Source: Opitutia bacterium (GTDB taxonomy: Bacteria > Verrucomicrobiota > Verrucomicrobiia > Opitutales > Opitutaceae). Taken from it: a stretch of DNA of 64,000 nucleotides. The stretch spans positions 18,748 through 82,747 of the forward strand of contig CANGHW010000009.1 of assembly GCA_947453695.1 (NCBI GenBank), in the 5' to 3' direction. Positions 52,882 through 61,910 of the stretch are shown one piece after another. The notes under the pieces are model-generated. The model had not been told where the DNA came from. It worked only from the letters and a program-made list of their open reading frames with translations, and ran no database searches. Both the position numbers and the translations under genes were made by a program. Every line of letters starts with the position of its first letter. Position 1 is the stretch's first letter.

Positions 52882-54426
52882 ATGGAAAACCTGCGCGAGG
52901 CGACCGCCTCTAATTCGCGGCTGAGGGTTACGGCAAAGAAAGTGAAGACTTTCGTGCTAGATACGAACGTCCTCCTGCACGACCCGCAGTCCATTTATAA
53001 ATTCCAGGACAACAACCTGGCCATACCCGTGGAGGTGCTGGAAGAACTAGACGGCATCAAGGGGGAGCAATCGACGGAGCGCGGTCGCAATGCGCGGCGT
53101 GTGCACCGGATCTTGCAGGAGCTCTTGCCGGACTCGCGCTCGATGCATGAAGGAGTGGAGCTCCCCACGGGTGGCACGCTCTCGATCATCATCAATCCCT
53201 ACCTACTCGATGGCGGGCGCAGCTCGGCGGCGATGGATCGGCTCCGCGCGATCCTGCCAGACCTCTCCAAGAAAGATAACCGCATCATCGCGGCCGCGCT
53301 CTTCGTGCAGGAACAGTATGAACCGCCGACCATCCTCGTGACGAAGGATGTGAACGTGCAGCTCAAGGCACGCGCGGTCGGTCTGGAATCCGAAGACTAT
53401 CTCAACGACAAGGTCCCGGAGACCGACGAAGAGGCGAGCTATCGCGAGTTGCCGCTGAATATCTATGAGCTGCAGCGCTTCTGCTCCGAGGGAGAATTCG
53501 ATCTGGGAGACGAAGCCTCCAAGCCGCTCTATCTGAACGAATACGTGCTCCTGCGCTCTGACGAAGGGAAGACCATGCCGGCGCGTTACTACGGCGATGG
53601 CATCGTGCGGCGCCTGAAGCTTCCGGATTATGTGAAGGCGCCCGGTGGTATTCCGATTCGCGCGCGCAATCTTGAGCAACAGTTCTTCATGGACGCGCTG
53701 CTCGACGACAGCCTCGCGATGATCACGTGCTACGGCAAAGCCGGCACGGGCAAGACGCTCCTCTCAGTCGCGTGCGCCCTGCACCAGACGCACGACGATC
53801 ATTCGCGCTATGACGGCGTGTCGATTTCCCGGCCTGTGATGGCGCTCGGCAAGGACATCGGATTTCTGCCGGGCACGCTCGAGGAAAAGATGAAGCCCTG
53901 GCTCCAGCCCTACCACGATGCGCTGGAGGTGCTGATCCCCTCGAAGCCGCCGAAGGAGCCGCAGTTCGCCGCCAAGAAAGTTTCGAAGAAGAAGAACAAG
54001 CATCGCGACGAACACACGACGATGGCGTTGAATGCGCCGCAGCCGAGCCATGCCAGTCACAACGGCGGACACGGCAATGCGGCGATCGCGAAGCCTTACG
54101 AACGCCTGCTGAAGAGCGGATTAGTCGAGATCGAAGCGCTTGCGTTTATCCGCGGCCGCTCGATTGCGCGCCGGTTTTTCATTCTAGATGAGGCTCAGCA
54201 ACTGACGCCGCACGAGGTGAAAACGGTGATCACGCGTATCTCCGAAGGCTCGAAGATCATTCTCATTGGTGACCCGGCGCAGATCGACAATCCCTACGTC
54301 GATGCCCGCAGTAACGGACTCGTTTACTGTCACAATCGAATGAAAGGCCAGTCGATCGCGGCCCACGTGAAACTCATGAAGGGCGAACGCTCCAAGCTCG
54401 CTGAACTCGCGGCGGATTTGCTGTAA
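52882..54426 (+). CDS. phoH: PhoH-family protein with N-terminal PIN domain
   Basis: A 514-residue PhoH2-type protein that couples a PIN ribonuclease domain to a PhoH ATPase/helicase. The PIN domain (about 20-160) has TFVLDTNVLLHD, EELDGIK and the acidic KKDNRIIAAA and VTKDVNVQLKA residues. The ATPase has Walker A GKAGTGKTLL (about 285-294), FLPGTLEEKMKPWLQP, and Walker B FFILDEAQQL with GDPAQIDNPY. A Lys/His-rich insert (about 360-400, KVSKKKNKHRDEHT) interrupts the PhoH domain and is probably a flexible loop. Related proteins unwind and cleave RNA. Divergent from cysE. Confidence 0.94.
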   Translation: MENLREATASNSRLRVTAKKVKTFVLDTNVLLHDPQSIYKFQDNNLAIPVEVLEELDGIKGEQSTERGRNARRVHRILQELLPDSRSMHEGVELPTGGTLSIIINPYLLDGGRSSAAMDRLRAILPDLSKKDNRIIAAALFVQEQYEPPTILVTKDVNVQLKARAVGLESEDYLNDKVPETDEEASYRELPLNIYELQRFCSEGEFDLGDEASKPLYLNEYVLLRSDEGKTMPARYYGDGIVRRLKLPDYVKAPGGIPIRARNLEQQFFMDALLDDSLAMITCYGKAGTGKTLLSVACALHQTHDDHSRYDGVSISRPVMALGKDIGFLPGTLEEKMKPWLQPYHDALEVLIPSKPPKEPQFAAKKVSKKKNKHRDEHTTMALNAPQPSHASHNGGHGNAAIAKPYERLLKSGLVEIEALAFIRGRSIARRFFILDEAQQLTPHEVKTVITRISEGSKIILIGDPAQIDNPYVDARSNGLVYCHNRMKGQSIAAHVKLMKGERSKLAELAADLL

Positions 54427-54428
54427 CG

Positions 54429-54453
54429 CAAAAAAGGCGGGCCTCAGCCCGCC
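54429..54453 (-). terminator. terminator of the minus-strand def operon
   Basis: GGCGGGC (54436-54442) pairs with GCCCGCC (54447-54453) around CTCA. On the minus strand the stem is followed by a T run (complement of 54430-54435). It sits 41 bases after the DUF6580 gene's stop. Confidence 0.7.
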
Positions 54454-54470
54454 CAATCGAATTTCCAAAA

Positions 54471-54495
54471 GGCGGACGACAGTCCGCCTTTTTTT
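54471..54495 (+). terminator. intrinsic terminator of phoH
   Basis: GGCGGAC (54471-54477) and GTCCGCC (54482-54488) pair around GACA and are followed by seven T. With the hairpin at 54429 it makes a back-to-back pair between convergent genes. Confidence 0.85.
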
Positions 54496-55102
54496 ATGCC
54501 GTGGCCGGCCGGCTCAGCAGGCTAGGCTGGCCAGCGCGTTTGGCGGCGAGCTCCATGGCGAAAGCAAATGCCCCTGTGAAGAGCAGATCGCTCACGAGGG
54601 TGTTGCGGAAGAACCAGAGGGTCGGGGCGAACTCCGGGTGACCGATCGTCATGGCCTGCCACCAGCCGACGAGGTCATGCGCATAGGCAGCGTCGCCGAT
54701 CCACGAGGCAGTGTTGGTGACGAGGTAGAAGAAGACCGAACCACCAAGGGCGCCGCTGAAGAGATTGAGCCAGGTGCGCTGGCGGGCGACCATGGTGCCG
54801 AAGCCGAGCGCGGCGACGAAGCACGCCGTGCGGAGGAGCGCACCGCCGAGGGACCATTCGTAGTGAAACGCGGTGGCGTAGTAATAGTTGATGTAGAGGT
54901 CGGTGAGCGTCAGCGCGACGAACGGCACGAGCCAGAGGCGCTTGTCGCGAAAGTAGACGGCGCCGCAAAACGTGAGAGCCATGAGGGGCGCGAAATTCGA
55001 AAGCACCGGCACGTAGAGCGCGAGGAGGCGCCAGGCGGCGGCGAGCACGAGAAGGACAAGGGCGAACGGCATGCCGGAGAGCGTGCGAAGAAGCGGCGGC
55101 AT
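54494..55102 (-). CDS. DUF6580-like membrane transport protein
   Basis: A 202-residue protein with five or six membrane helices: MPFALVLLVLAAAWRLLALY then NFAPLMALTFCGAVYF, KRLWLVPFVALTLTDLYINY, CFVAALGFGTMVA, GALGGSVFFYLVTNTASWIG and LFTGAFAFAMELAAKR. The NFAPLxAL..GAxYF..+.xxxPxxAL pattern is that of DUF6580 putative transporters. It follows the cobalamin adenosyltransferase gene, which hints at a cobalamin-related or ECF-S-like role; that is inference. The Met at 55102 is chosen because upstream codons give a Pro/Ser/Arg peptide. Confidence 0.75.
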   Translation of the reverse strand: MPPLLRTLSGMPFALVLLVLAAAWRLLALYVPVLSNFAPLMALTFCGAVYFRDKRLWLVPFVALTLTDLYINYYYATAFHYEWSLGGALLRTACFVAALGFGTMVARQRTWLNLFSGALGGSVFFYLVTNTASWIGDAAYAHDLVGWWQAMTIGHPEFAPTLWFFRNTLVSDLLFTGAFAFAMELAAKRAGQPSLLSRPATA

Positions 55103-55208
55103 GACAAGCACGCGCCGCGTCACGCGCACGGCGCAGCGCGAGATGGCCGCGGCGGGAGAGTGAAAACTGAACGGGCGACCGCGGGCTGGGACGTCCGCCG
55201 GGACGGGA

Positions 55209-55751
55209 TCACTGCTCAGCCTCGCGGGCGAGCAGCCAGAGAAGATCGGAGAGTCGGTTGACGAACTGGCGCACCTCCGGGCGCACGGAGCGACCGTGGG
55301 CCGGCAAGGCAGTGAGCTGACGTTCGCCGCGGCGGGCGGTGACGCGGGCGAGGTCCAGGGTGGCGGCGCGGGCATTGGCGCCAGGCGTGGCCCAGCCGCC
55401 GAAGGTAAGGCCGCGGCCTTCGAGTTCGGCGATTTCGCGGTCGAGCCGGTGCAGATCGGCGACGGTGAGTTTTTCGAACTGCGAAGCCGCGTAGCGGGCG
55501 GCGTCGGATTCGGCGCAGGCCAGCTCCCCCATGAGTGCGACGAGATTCTTCTGCACGGCGGTGAGCAAATCGCGGAGGGCGAGCGAGCGCGGATCGGTGC
55601 CGAGGTGCGGCTTCACAGAGCCAAGAGCGACGTTGAGTTCATCAAACGTGCCGACGGCCTCGATCTGCGGGTGGTCCTTCGGCACCCGCTGACCGTAGAG
55701 CAGGCTGGTGGAGCCGTCGTCTCCGGTGCGGGTGGCGATGGAACGCGACAT
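55209..55751 (-). CDS. cobO: PduO-type cob(I)alamin adenosyltransferase
   Basis: A 180-residue ATP:corrinoid adenosyltransferase that makes adenosylcobalamin. It has the PduO signature RTGDDGSTSLLYGQRVPKDH (ATP-binding TRxGDxGxTxL), VGTFDELNVALGSVK, and the C-terminal ARAATLDLARVTARRGERQL with FVNRLSDLLWLLAREAE. It lies 8 bases after the oxidoreductase gene on the same strand. No other corrin gene except cobA is in the window, so it may serve a B12-dependent enzyme by salvage. The type is PduO rather than CobA/BtuR, so the symbol is approximate. Confidence 0.92.
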   Translation of the reverse strand: MSRSIATRTGDDGSTSLLYGQRVPKDHPQIEAVGTFDELNVALGSVKPHLGTDPRSLALRDLLTAVQKNLVALMGELACAESDAARYAASQFEKLTVADLHRLDREIAELEGRGLTFGGWATPGANARAATLDLARVTARRGERQLTALPAHGRSVRPEVRQFVNRLSDLLWLLAREAEQ

Positions 55752-55759
55752 GGTCGCGA

Positions 55760-56836
55760 TCAGGCGATCTTGCGGGCGGCGAGCTGGGCGCGGAGGCAGA
55801 GCTCGGCGGCCTTGAAGGCGTGAGCCTGAGTCATCGCGGTCTCAGTGCGGTTGAGGCAATCGAGGATGAACTGGCCGAAGAAACGGAAGCCGACCTGGCC
55901 GGCGACGTTGATGTAGCGCTCACCGGCGTCGTCGACGATGTAGACGTTGTCCCCGACCTTATCGCGGCCGACGTCGACGTATTTGCGGAGCTCGATGTAG
56001 CCCTTGGTGCCGAGGATGACGGTGCGGCCATCGCCCCAGGTGCTTAGGCCGGCGGGGTTGAACCAGTCGACGCGGATGTAATTGGACGTGCCGTTGTCGC
56101 CGAGGAGGGAGGCCTCGCCGAAGTCTTCCAGTTCGGGTTTGTCGGGATTGCCGAAGTTGCCAACGGCGGCCTGGGTGACGGTGGCATCAGTCGCGCCCGT
56201 GTAGGTGAGATATTGTTCGAACTGGTGGCTACCGATGTCGGTGAGGATGCCACCGTATTTGGCCTTCTCGAAAAACCACGCGGGGCGGTTGGCCTTGCCG
56301 AGGCGGTGGGGCCCGAGGCCGATGACCTGGATGACCTTGCCGATGACGCCGCCAGCAACGAGATCAGTGGCATACATCGCGGACTCCACGTGGAGCCGCT
56401 CGGAGAAATACACCATGTATTTGCGACCGGTGCGGGCGACGACGGCCTTGGCTTGGTCGAGCTGCGCGAGCGTGGTGAAGGGAGTTTTATCGGTGAAGTA
56501 GTCTTTGCCAGCTTCCATCACCCGGCAGCCGAGCGGACCGCGGTCGCAGGGGACGGCGGCGGCGGTGACGAGCTTGATCGACGAGTCGGCGAGGATCTCA
56601 TCGAGGGAGTTCGCGACTTTGGCCTGGGGATATTTGGCGACGAAGGCTTCGACCTTCTTCGGATCCGGATCGTAGACCCACTTGAGCTCGGCGCCGGCCT
56701 CGAGGAGGCCGTTGCACTGGCCGTAGATGTGGCCGTGGTCGAGGTGCGCGGCGGCGAAAGTGAATTCGCCGGATTTGACCACCGGGCTGGGTTTGCCCTG
56801 CGGTGCGTAGTTCATGCCGTCGGATTTTTGGCTCAT
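55760..56836 (-). CDS. Gfo/Idh/MocA-family oxidoreductase
   Basis: A 358-residue NAD(P)-dependent oxidoreductase. The Rossmann part is atypical: instead of GxGxxG it begins with FTFAAAHLDHGHIYGQCNGL, then KWVYDPDPKKVEAFVAKYPQ. Next come the family motifs TAAAVPCDRGPLGCRVMEAG, DYFTDKTPFTTLAQLDQAK and the catalytic-region GILTDIGSHQFEQYL (DIGxH). The C-terminal sheet includes TVILGTKGYIELRKYVD. The gene overlaps def by 4 bases. Such proteins in Planctomycetes/Verrucomicrobia act on sugars; the substrate is unknown. Confidence 0.88.
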   Translation of the reverse strand: MSQKSDGMNYAPQGKPSPVVKSGEFTFAAAHLDHGHIYGQCNGLLEAGAELKWVYDPDPKKVEAFVAKYPQAKVANSLDEILADSSIKLVTAAAVPCDRGPLGCRVMEAGKDYFTDKTPFTTLAQLDQAKAVVARTGRKYMVYFSERLHVESAMYATDLVAGGVIGKVIQVIGLGPHRLGKANRPAWFFEKAKYGGILTDIGSHQFEQYLTYTGATDATVTQAAVGNFGNPDKPELEDFGEASLLGDNGTSNYIRVDWFNPAGLSTWGDGRTVILGTKGYIELRKYVDVGRDKVGDNVYIVDDAGERYINVAGQVGFRFFGQFILDCLNRTETAMTQAHAFKAAELCLRAQLAARKIA

Positions 56837-57414
56837 GGGGAGATTTTGTCTTTGGCGGCGTCGCGCGTGGCCTTGGCGAGTGTCTTCACGGCGTCGTCGA
56901 TGGTGCCGCGGACCTTCTTGGTCATGCGGTCGATGAAAAGCACGCCATTGAGGTGGTCGGCTTCGTGGAGGATGCAGCGAGCGAAGAGGTCGTTGCACAG
57001 AAGAGTGTGGGTGACGCCGTGACCGTCTTGGAACTTCACTTTGATCTCATCGGGCCGGGCGACGTCACCGCGAATTTTGGGAAACGACAGGCAGCCCTCC
57101 TCGTAGAGCATTTCGTCAGTGTCATGCGCGACCGTTATTTCCGGGTTGGCGATCACCATCGGCATGATGAGATCGAGCGGTGGGTGCGCGCCGTCGAGGT
57201 CCCAGTCGAATTCGGCGTCGGCCTCGCGCAGGTCGACGACGCATAGTTGGATGGCTTGACCGACCTGTTGTGCGGCAAGGCCGATGCCGGCGGCGGCGTG
57301 CATGGTGGCGACCATGTCGTCGGCCAGCTTACGCAGGGCGGCGTCGAACACGGTGACGCGGGCGCCTTTTTTCCGCAGGATGGGGTCGTTGTAGTGGACA
57401 ATTCGCAGGGACAT
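56833..57414 (-). CDS. def: peptide deformylase
   Basis: A 193-residue metalloenzyme that removes the formyl group from new proteins. All three motifs are present: GIGLAAQQVG, EEGCLSFP (metal Cys) and HEADHLNG (two metal His and catalytic Glu). It starts MSLRIVHYNDPILRKKGARV. A short insertion (READAEFDWDLDGAHPPLDL) lies after motif 1. It is the first gene of the def-oxidoreductase-cobO-DUF6580 operon. Confidence 0.96.
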   Translation of the reverse strand: MSLRIVHYNDPILRKKGARVTVFDAALRKLADDMVATMHAAAGIGLAAQQVGQAIQLCVVDLREADAEFDWDLDGAHPPLDLIMPMVIANPEITVAHDTDEMLYEEGCLSFPKIRGDVARPDEIKVKFQDGHGVTHTLLCNDLFARCILHEADHLNGVLFIDRMTKKVRGTIDDAVKTLAKATRDAAKDKISP

Positions 57415-57578
57415 CGGTCGGTGTGGCAAACGAGCGTGGGTTTGCCGGTCTCGCCCGCAAACCAATACTTAGGCGCAACCGAACCCGTTGCCGGGGCATC
57501 CGGGCACGCGTGGGGCAGTCCGGGCGGCGGCACGGAAAAGCGGATTGCGAGGAGTCCGTCCAACGGCAGATTGGCGCA

Positions 57579-58466
57579 ATGATGCGCTACCCCGTTCGCC
57601 TTGGCTTGGTGTTTTTGTTGGCGGCAATTGTATCCCGGGCCGAAGAGACGTGGCGTCCACTTTGGAACGGCAAGGATCTCGCCGGGTGGAGCACGTGGCT
57701 GGGGAAACCGCACGCGAGTGTGGTGCTCGCCGGGGCGGAGAAGGATCCGAAGGGAAACTATACCCAGCCGATCGGGGCGGGGCGCGATCCACTCGGAGTG
57801 TTTACCGTGGCGCAGGTGGAGGGGCGTCCGGCGATTCGGATTTCAGGGCAGGTGTTTGGGGAATTGCGCAGCGCGCAGTCGTTTTCGAATTACCACCTGA
57901 AGTTGCAGTTCAAGTGGGGCGAGAAGAAGTGGCCGCCGCGGGACAAACCGGAAACGCAACGGGACAGTGGGCTGCTCTATCACGTGCACGCGGAGTCGGG
58001 TGCGGAAGGGCGCGTGTGGTCGCGCTCGACGGAACTACAGATTCAGGAGCGCGACGTCGGTGATCTCTACTCGATCGGATCGTTTGTGTTTGTGCGTTCG
58101 ACGCTGCGGAGAGGCACGGGTGGGACAGCGGCCAAGGCGGTTTACGATTACGACCCCAAGGGACCGTGGAACGTATTTGCGCAGGTGCCCGGGCAGGATG
58201 GGCGCTGCGTGAAACAACCGGACGCGGAAAAACCGACCGGTGAGTGGAACACGATCGAGCTCGTGTGTCTCGGGGAGGAGAGCATCCACATCGTGAACGG
58301 CAAAGTGGTAATGCGCCTGCACCGGACGATGCGGATCGACACGCCGACGCCGCAAGTGGTGACGGCCGGGCCGATCATTTTGCAGTCGGAGGGCGCAGAG
58401 ATTTTCTATCGCGATGTCGTGTGGCGGCCGATCACGGCGGTGCCGGTGGAGTATGCGGAGAAATAG
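57579..58466 (+). CDS. secreted DUF1080 (3-keto-disaccharide hydrolase-like) protein
   Basis: A 295-residue exported protein with signal peptide (YPVRLGLVFLLAAIVSRAEE). The mature part shows the DUF1080 concanavalin-like fold: WRPLWNGKDLAGWSTWLGKP, SNYHLKLQFKWGEKKW, RDSGLLYHVHAE, ELQIQERDVGDL and GEWNTIELVCLGEESIHIVN, closing with GPIILQSEGAEIFYRDVVWR. The family binds or cleaves glycans and is very abundant in this phylum. Start at 57579 or the next codon. Confidence 0.88.
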   Translation: MMRYPVRLGLVFLLAAIVSRAEETWRPLWNGKDLAGWSTWLGKPHASVVLAGAEKDPKGNYTQPIGAGRDPLGVFTVAQVEGRPAIRISGQVFGELRSAQSFSNYHLKLQFKWGEKKWPPRDKPETQRDSGLLYHVHAESGAEGRVWSRSTELQIQERDVGDLYSIGSFVFVRSTLRRGTGGTAAKAVYDYDPKGPWNVFAQVPGQDGRCVKQPDAEKPTGEWNTIELVCLGEESIHIVNGKVVMRLHRTMRIDTPTPQVVTAGPIILQSEGAEIFYRDVVWRPITAVPVEYAEK

Positions 58467-58487
58467 GGCTGGAGCGATCAGCTCGGC

Positions 58488-59276
58488 TCAGTGCTTTGAC
58501 TCCGTAGAACCGGTGGGAGTGCCGCGCTGGTCACCTTCGCCGAGTTTGCGGCGGAAGAGGGCGAGGGTAAGGGCGTAGCCTTGCAGGGCGAGTTCGGGGT
58601 CGTAGCGGTAGCCTTCGTCGCGGAGGAAGGCGTGGGCGCCGTTGAATTCGTGCCACGTGAAGTGCGTGCCGGCGGCGTTGAGGGCGGCCTGGATTTTCAG
58701 GCGGCCATCGAGTGGCACGTGCGGGTCTTGGCGGCCCCAGATCATCAGGAGCTCGCCTTTGATTTCGGGGATGCGGTCGAGGCTGTCGTCACTCATGCCG
58801 GCGCCAAGGCCCCGCTTGTGAAGATCGGTCGCGTAGAAACACGTCGCAGCGAGGACCTCGGGGTTCATCGCGGCGCGGAAGGCGAGGTGGCCACCGATGC
58901 AGATGCCCATGACGCCGAGACGGCCGGTGCAAAATTCGTAGGTGCGCAGAAAGGCGAGGACGGCGCGGGCGTCGTTGTCGTAGGCCGCGAGAGGCTTGGT
59001 GGTTTTGAGGGCGTTACCGCGATCAGCGCCGGCTTGATCGTAGGCGAGGATGGTGCCGGCAGGTTCGTATTCGTGGTAGATTTCCGGGACGGCGACGATG
59101 AACCCGTGGCCGGCGAGGAGGGCGGCGGTGCGGCGGATGGGAGCGGTGACTTGAAAGATTTCTGAGTAGAGCAAGATGCCCGGATAGCGGCCGGGCGCGG
59201 CGGGACGAAAGAGATGCGTGCGCATCGGGCCGCTGGGCGTGAGGAGGTCGATCGGGGCGGTTTCTTGGAGCGTCAT
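58488..59276 (-). CDS. dienelactone hydrolase family protein
   Basis: A 262-residue alpha/beta hydrolase. It has the DLH nucleophile Cys in GVMGICIGGHLAFRAA (GxCxGG), the Asp in MIWGRQDPHVP and the His in FNGAHAFLRDEG; the Glu in YSEIFQV is the fourth active-site residue. No signal peptide, so cytoplasmic. The real substrate may be any small ester or lactone; the name is a family name. It is separated from the DUF1080 genes and transcribed alone. Confidence 0.88.
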   Translation of the reverse strand: MTLQETAPIDLLTPSGPMRTHLFRPAAPGRYPGILLYSEIFQVTAPIRRTAALLAGHGFIVAVPEIYHEYEPAGTILAYDQAGADRGNALKTTKPLAAYDNDARAVLAFLRTYEFCTGRLGVMGICIGGHLAFRAAMNPEVLAATCFYATDLHKRGLGAGMSDDSLDRIPEIKGELLMIWGRQDPHVPLDGRLKIQAALNAAGTHFTWHEFNGAHAFLRDEGYRYDPELALQGYALTLALFRRKLGEGDQRGTPTGSTESKH

Positions 59277-59376
59277 CGGAAAATGGGACTGAAGGACTAC
59301 GATTTACGAGTGGGCAAAAAAGAGCGGCATGGACGGTGGTCACATGCCGCGGAGTGAAGAGGAGACCAAGGAGAAG

Positions 59377-60576
59377 TTACTTTTTGGGGAGGTCCCAGCC
59401 TTGCGCTTTGACGACCGCGTCGAGGGCGGTCTTGGGGGCGTAGGGAGCGGCGACGACTTCGAATTTGGTGAGGTAGGCGAAGGCGCGCTGGACGGAGAGG
59501 GCTTCGCCTTTCTTTGCTTCGAGCGGAACGCCGGTGAGCGCTTTTAGTCCGGCGACATACGCGGCGGCGAGGGAATCGACCTTGGTCGCGGTGGCGGAGT
59601 CCTTCTCGTAAGTGAGCGATTCTGCAAGGCGGAGCATCTGGGCGGTGCCGGAGCGTTTCGCGGCGTCGGCGCGGAGCTCAGCGGCGATGGCTTTGCGCTT
59701 GGCGGTGGTGGCTTCGGCGGTGAGGACGCCATCGGTGCCGCCCTCGACGGCGCGGGGCGGGAGCGGGCGATACCAGATATTGCGGAAGCGAACGGGATTG
59801 CCGTGGTCCTGAAGTTTGAGCGGGCCCTTTTCGGGGAAGGCGACGGGGATGGAGCGCTTCATGTGACCCCCTGGGCCCTCGAGAGGGGTGGCATCTTGAA
59901 GGAGGACGCCGTTGCAGAGGACCGTGAGGTGGCCGGGATCGATGACTTTGCCGTCTTTGACGATGGGGCGGCGGAAGACGATGTCGTAGACTTGAAACTC
60001 GCCGGGGGCGCGGAGCGCGTTGGCGAAGGGCGGGTTGATGCCGTAGACAGAGCCGGCAAAGCCGTCGGCGTAGGTGGGGTTGTTGTAGTTGTCGAGGACC
60101 TGCACTTCGGCGAGGCCCATGAGGAAGATACCGCTGTTGCCGCGGCCCTGACTATCGCCCTGAACGTTGGCGGGCGCGGCCCATTCGACGTGGAGCTGGC
60201 AGTCCGCGAATTGCTCTTTGGTGCGGATGTAGCCGGATTTCGGGACGCATTCGAGGGCGCCATCTTTCACGATCCACTTGGTAGGAGTGGCGGCTTCGCC
60301 GGGCTTGGGATCGGACTCCCACTTGTCGAGCGTGTTGGTGGTGCCGTCGAAGAGGACGATGGCGTCGGAGGGAGGCTTACCAGGCTGAGCAACGGTGCTG
60401 TAGGTGCCGGGTTCGACGCGTTTGGGCTGCGGGCGGTTTTGATCGTGGACGGCCCACGGGTGGGTGGCGTCAGGAGCGTCGCCGTAGAACGGCGAACCGG
60501 TGGAGGGCGCCGCGAGCGCGGTGGTGGCAAGGAGCGCGAAGGGGAGGAGGGTGGCGGGGAGCGGGGGGAGTTTCAT
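59377..60576 (-). CDS. secreted DUF1080 protein with C-terminal helical extension
   Basis: A 399-residue exported protein: signal MKLPPLPATLLPFALLATTA, then DUF1080 (about 70-270) with AIVLFDGTTNTLDKWESDPK, WIVKDGALECVPKSGYIRTK, QLHVEWAAPANVQGDSQGRG then NSGIFLMGLAEVQVLDNYNN, and RFRNIWYRPLPPR. The last 110 residues are Ala/Lys-rich helices (TTAKRKAIAAELRADAAKRS) not present in the other DUF1080 protein of this window. It probably binds or cleaves glycan outside the cell. It diverges from the sulfatase-family gene by 122 bases. Confidence 0.88.
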   Translation of the reverse strand: MKLPPLPATLLPFALLATTALAAPSTGSPFYGDAPDATHPWAVHDQNRPQPKRVEPGTYSTVAQPGKPPSDAIVLFDGTTNTLDKWESDPKPGEAATPTKWIVKDGALECVPKSGYIRTKEQFADCQLHVEWAAPANVQGDSQGRGNSGIFLMGLAEVQVLDNYNNPTYADGFAGSVYGINPPFANALRAPGEFQVYDIVFRRPIVKDGKVIDPGHLTVLCNGVLLQDATPLEGPGGHMKRSIPVAFPEKGPLKLQDHGNPVRFRNIWYRPLPPRAVEGGTDGVLTAEATTAKRKAIAAELRADAAKRSGTAQMLRLAESLTYEKDSATATKVDSLAAAYVAGLKALTGVPLEAKKGEALSVQRAFAYLTKFEVVAAPYAPKTALDAVVKAQGWDLPKK

Positions 60577-60698
60577 GCGGGAAGGGAGGGGCGAAGGGGA
60601 CGGAGACGAAGGAACAAGGCCCGATGGCCACGTTCCGGGGGCGTCCGGCATCCAAGCTGGCCAAAGATCAGAGGCAAATCGTAATAGAGGCCGCGCCC

Positions 60699-61910
60699 AT
60701 GAAATCACCGCCCAATATTCTGTGGATCGTCACGACGCAGTGGCGGGCGCAGGCGTGCGGGTATGCGGTCGATCCCAATGCGCGCACGCCGTTTCTCGAT
60801 GTGCTCGCGGCGCAAAGCGTGAACTACGCGCAGGCCGTGACGCCGCATCCCTTCGGGCCGATGGCGCGGGCGGCCCTGTTGACGGGGGACGAATCGCCGG
60901 CGAACGGCGTGCGGGATTATTTCGATGCGCTACCGAACGGGGCGCGAACGATTGCGCACGAGATGAAGGAGCGTGGGTATGCGACGGCGTTTTTTGGGAA
61001 ATGGGGCGTGGGAAAACGAAACAAGAGCGTGCCGCTCGTGGGCGAAGAGGCCGCGAAGGTGATGGTGCCGGAGGGCGAGCGCGGGGGCTTTGAGTTTTGG
61101 GAGGGGTTTGAGGGTGGGTTTCAGATAAATGATCCGTGGTTGCACGGGTCGATGTGGACGGAGCCAAGAAGATTTCCCGGTTACCAGAGCGAGGTCGTGG
61201 TGCGGAACGCGATTTCGTGGTTCGATGTGGTTCGCAACGGAGCGCAGCCGTGGTTCGGGGTGGTCAGCCTGGAGGCGCCCCATCCGCCCTACGATGCACC
61301 TGCGGCCAGTGTTACGAGTCGTGATCCTGCTTCGCTGGTATTGCGCGAGAATGTCCCTACGGCCGGCGATTCAGCGGCGAAGGCACGGAAGGAATTGGCG
61401 GGCTACTACGCGCACATCGAGGCGACCGATCGGGCGATCGGGCGGATCTTGCTGCCCGAAGTGAAGCGCGAAAACACGATCGTGGTGTTTACCAGCGTGC
61501 ACGGCGACATGCACGGGGCGCACGGATTGTTTCGCAAAGGCTGGCCCTATGAGGAATCGGTGCGGGTGCCCTTGCTCGTGCGGGCGCCAGGGGTTTCGGC
61601 GCGGACAGACGATACACCGGTGTCGCTCGTGGACCTGCCGGGAATGACAGTGGGGTGGGCGGAGGGTAAAGCCTCGGCGTTTATAGACCGCCGCTACAGT
61701 CGAATTTCAATGCCGTCGGTCGTGGCGCTGCCCCACCAGTGCGACCGGGTGTGGCGCGGGGTGCGCACAGCAACGCGAAAACTTGTGCTCAACGACGATG
61801 GGACGCCGTGGCTATTCTTCGATTTAGAGCGCGATCCCCTCGAGCAAACGAATCTCGTGGCCGAGCCAGCGCGGGCAGACGAGATAGCGAACTTAGCGGC
61901 GAGGTTGTAG
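60699..61910 (+). CDS. sulfatase-family protein lacking active-site residues
   Basis: A 403-residue protein with a sulfatase/alkaline-phosphatase-superfamily plan: PPNILWIVTTQWRAQACGYA, ARTPFLDVLAAQSVNYAQAV, PMARAALLTGDESPANGV, AHEMKERGYATAFFGKWGVG, and YEESVRVPLLVRAPGVSA. Key residues are replaced. The N-terminal metal-binding acid (usually TDQQR) is TTQWR (12-16). The formylglycine motif CxPSR is GPMAR (53-57), with Gly for Cys/Ser. KWHLG is KWGVG (101-105). TSDHGDMLG is TSVHGDMHG, with Val267 for the metal Asp. It has no signal peptide. I infer a folded but non-hydrolytic protein, or a different activity. The start at 60699 is supported by homology. Confidence 0.85.
   Translation: MKSPPNILWIVTTQWRAQACGYAVDPNARTPFLDVLAAQSVNYAQAVTPHPFGPMARAALLTGDESPANGVRDYFDALPNGARTIAHEMKERGYATAFFGKWGVGKRNKSVPLVGEEAAKVMVPEGERGGFEFWEGFEGGFQINDPWLHGSMWTEPRRFPGYQSEVVVRNAISWFDVVRNGAQPWFGVVSLEAPHPPYDAPAASVTSRDPASLVLRENVPTAGDSAAKARKELAGYYAHIEATDRAIGRILLPEVKRENTIVVFTSVHGDMHGAHGLFRKGWPYEESVRVPLLVRAPGVSARTDDTPVSLVDLPGMTVGWAEGKASAFIDRRYSRISMPSVVALPHQCDRVWRGVRTATRKLVLNDDGTPWLFFDLERDPLEQTNLVAEPARADEIANLAARL

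Noticed and set aside
55103..55208. Possible cobalamin riboswitch before the DUF6580 gene
   Set aside because: I see no B12-box-like sequence or expected core hairpins in this 106-base gap.
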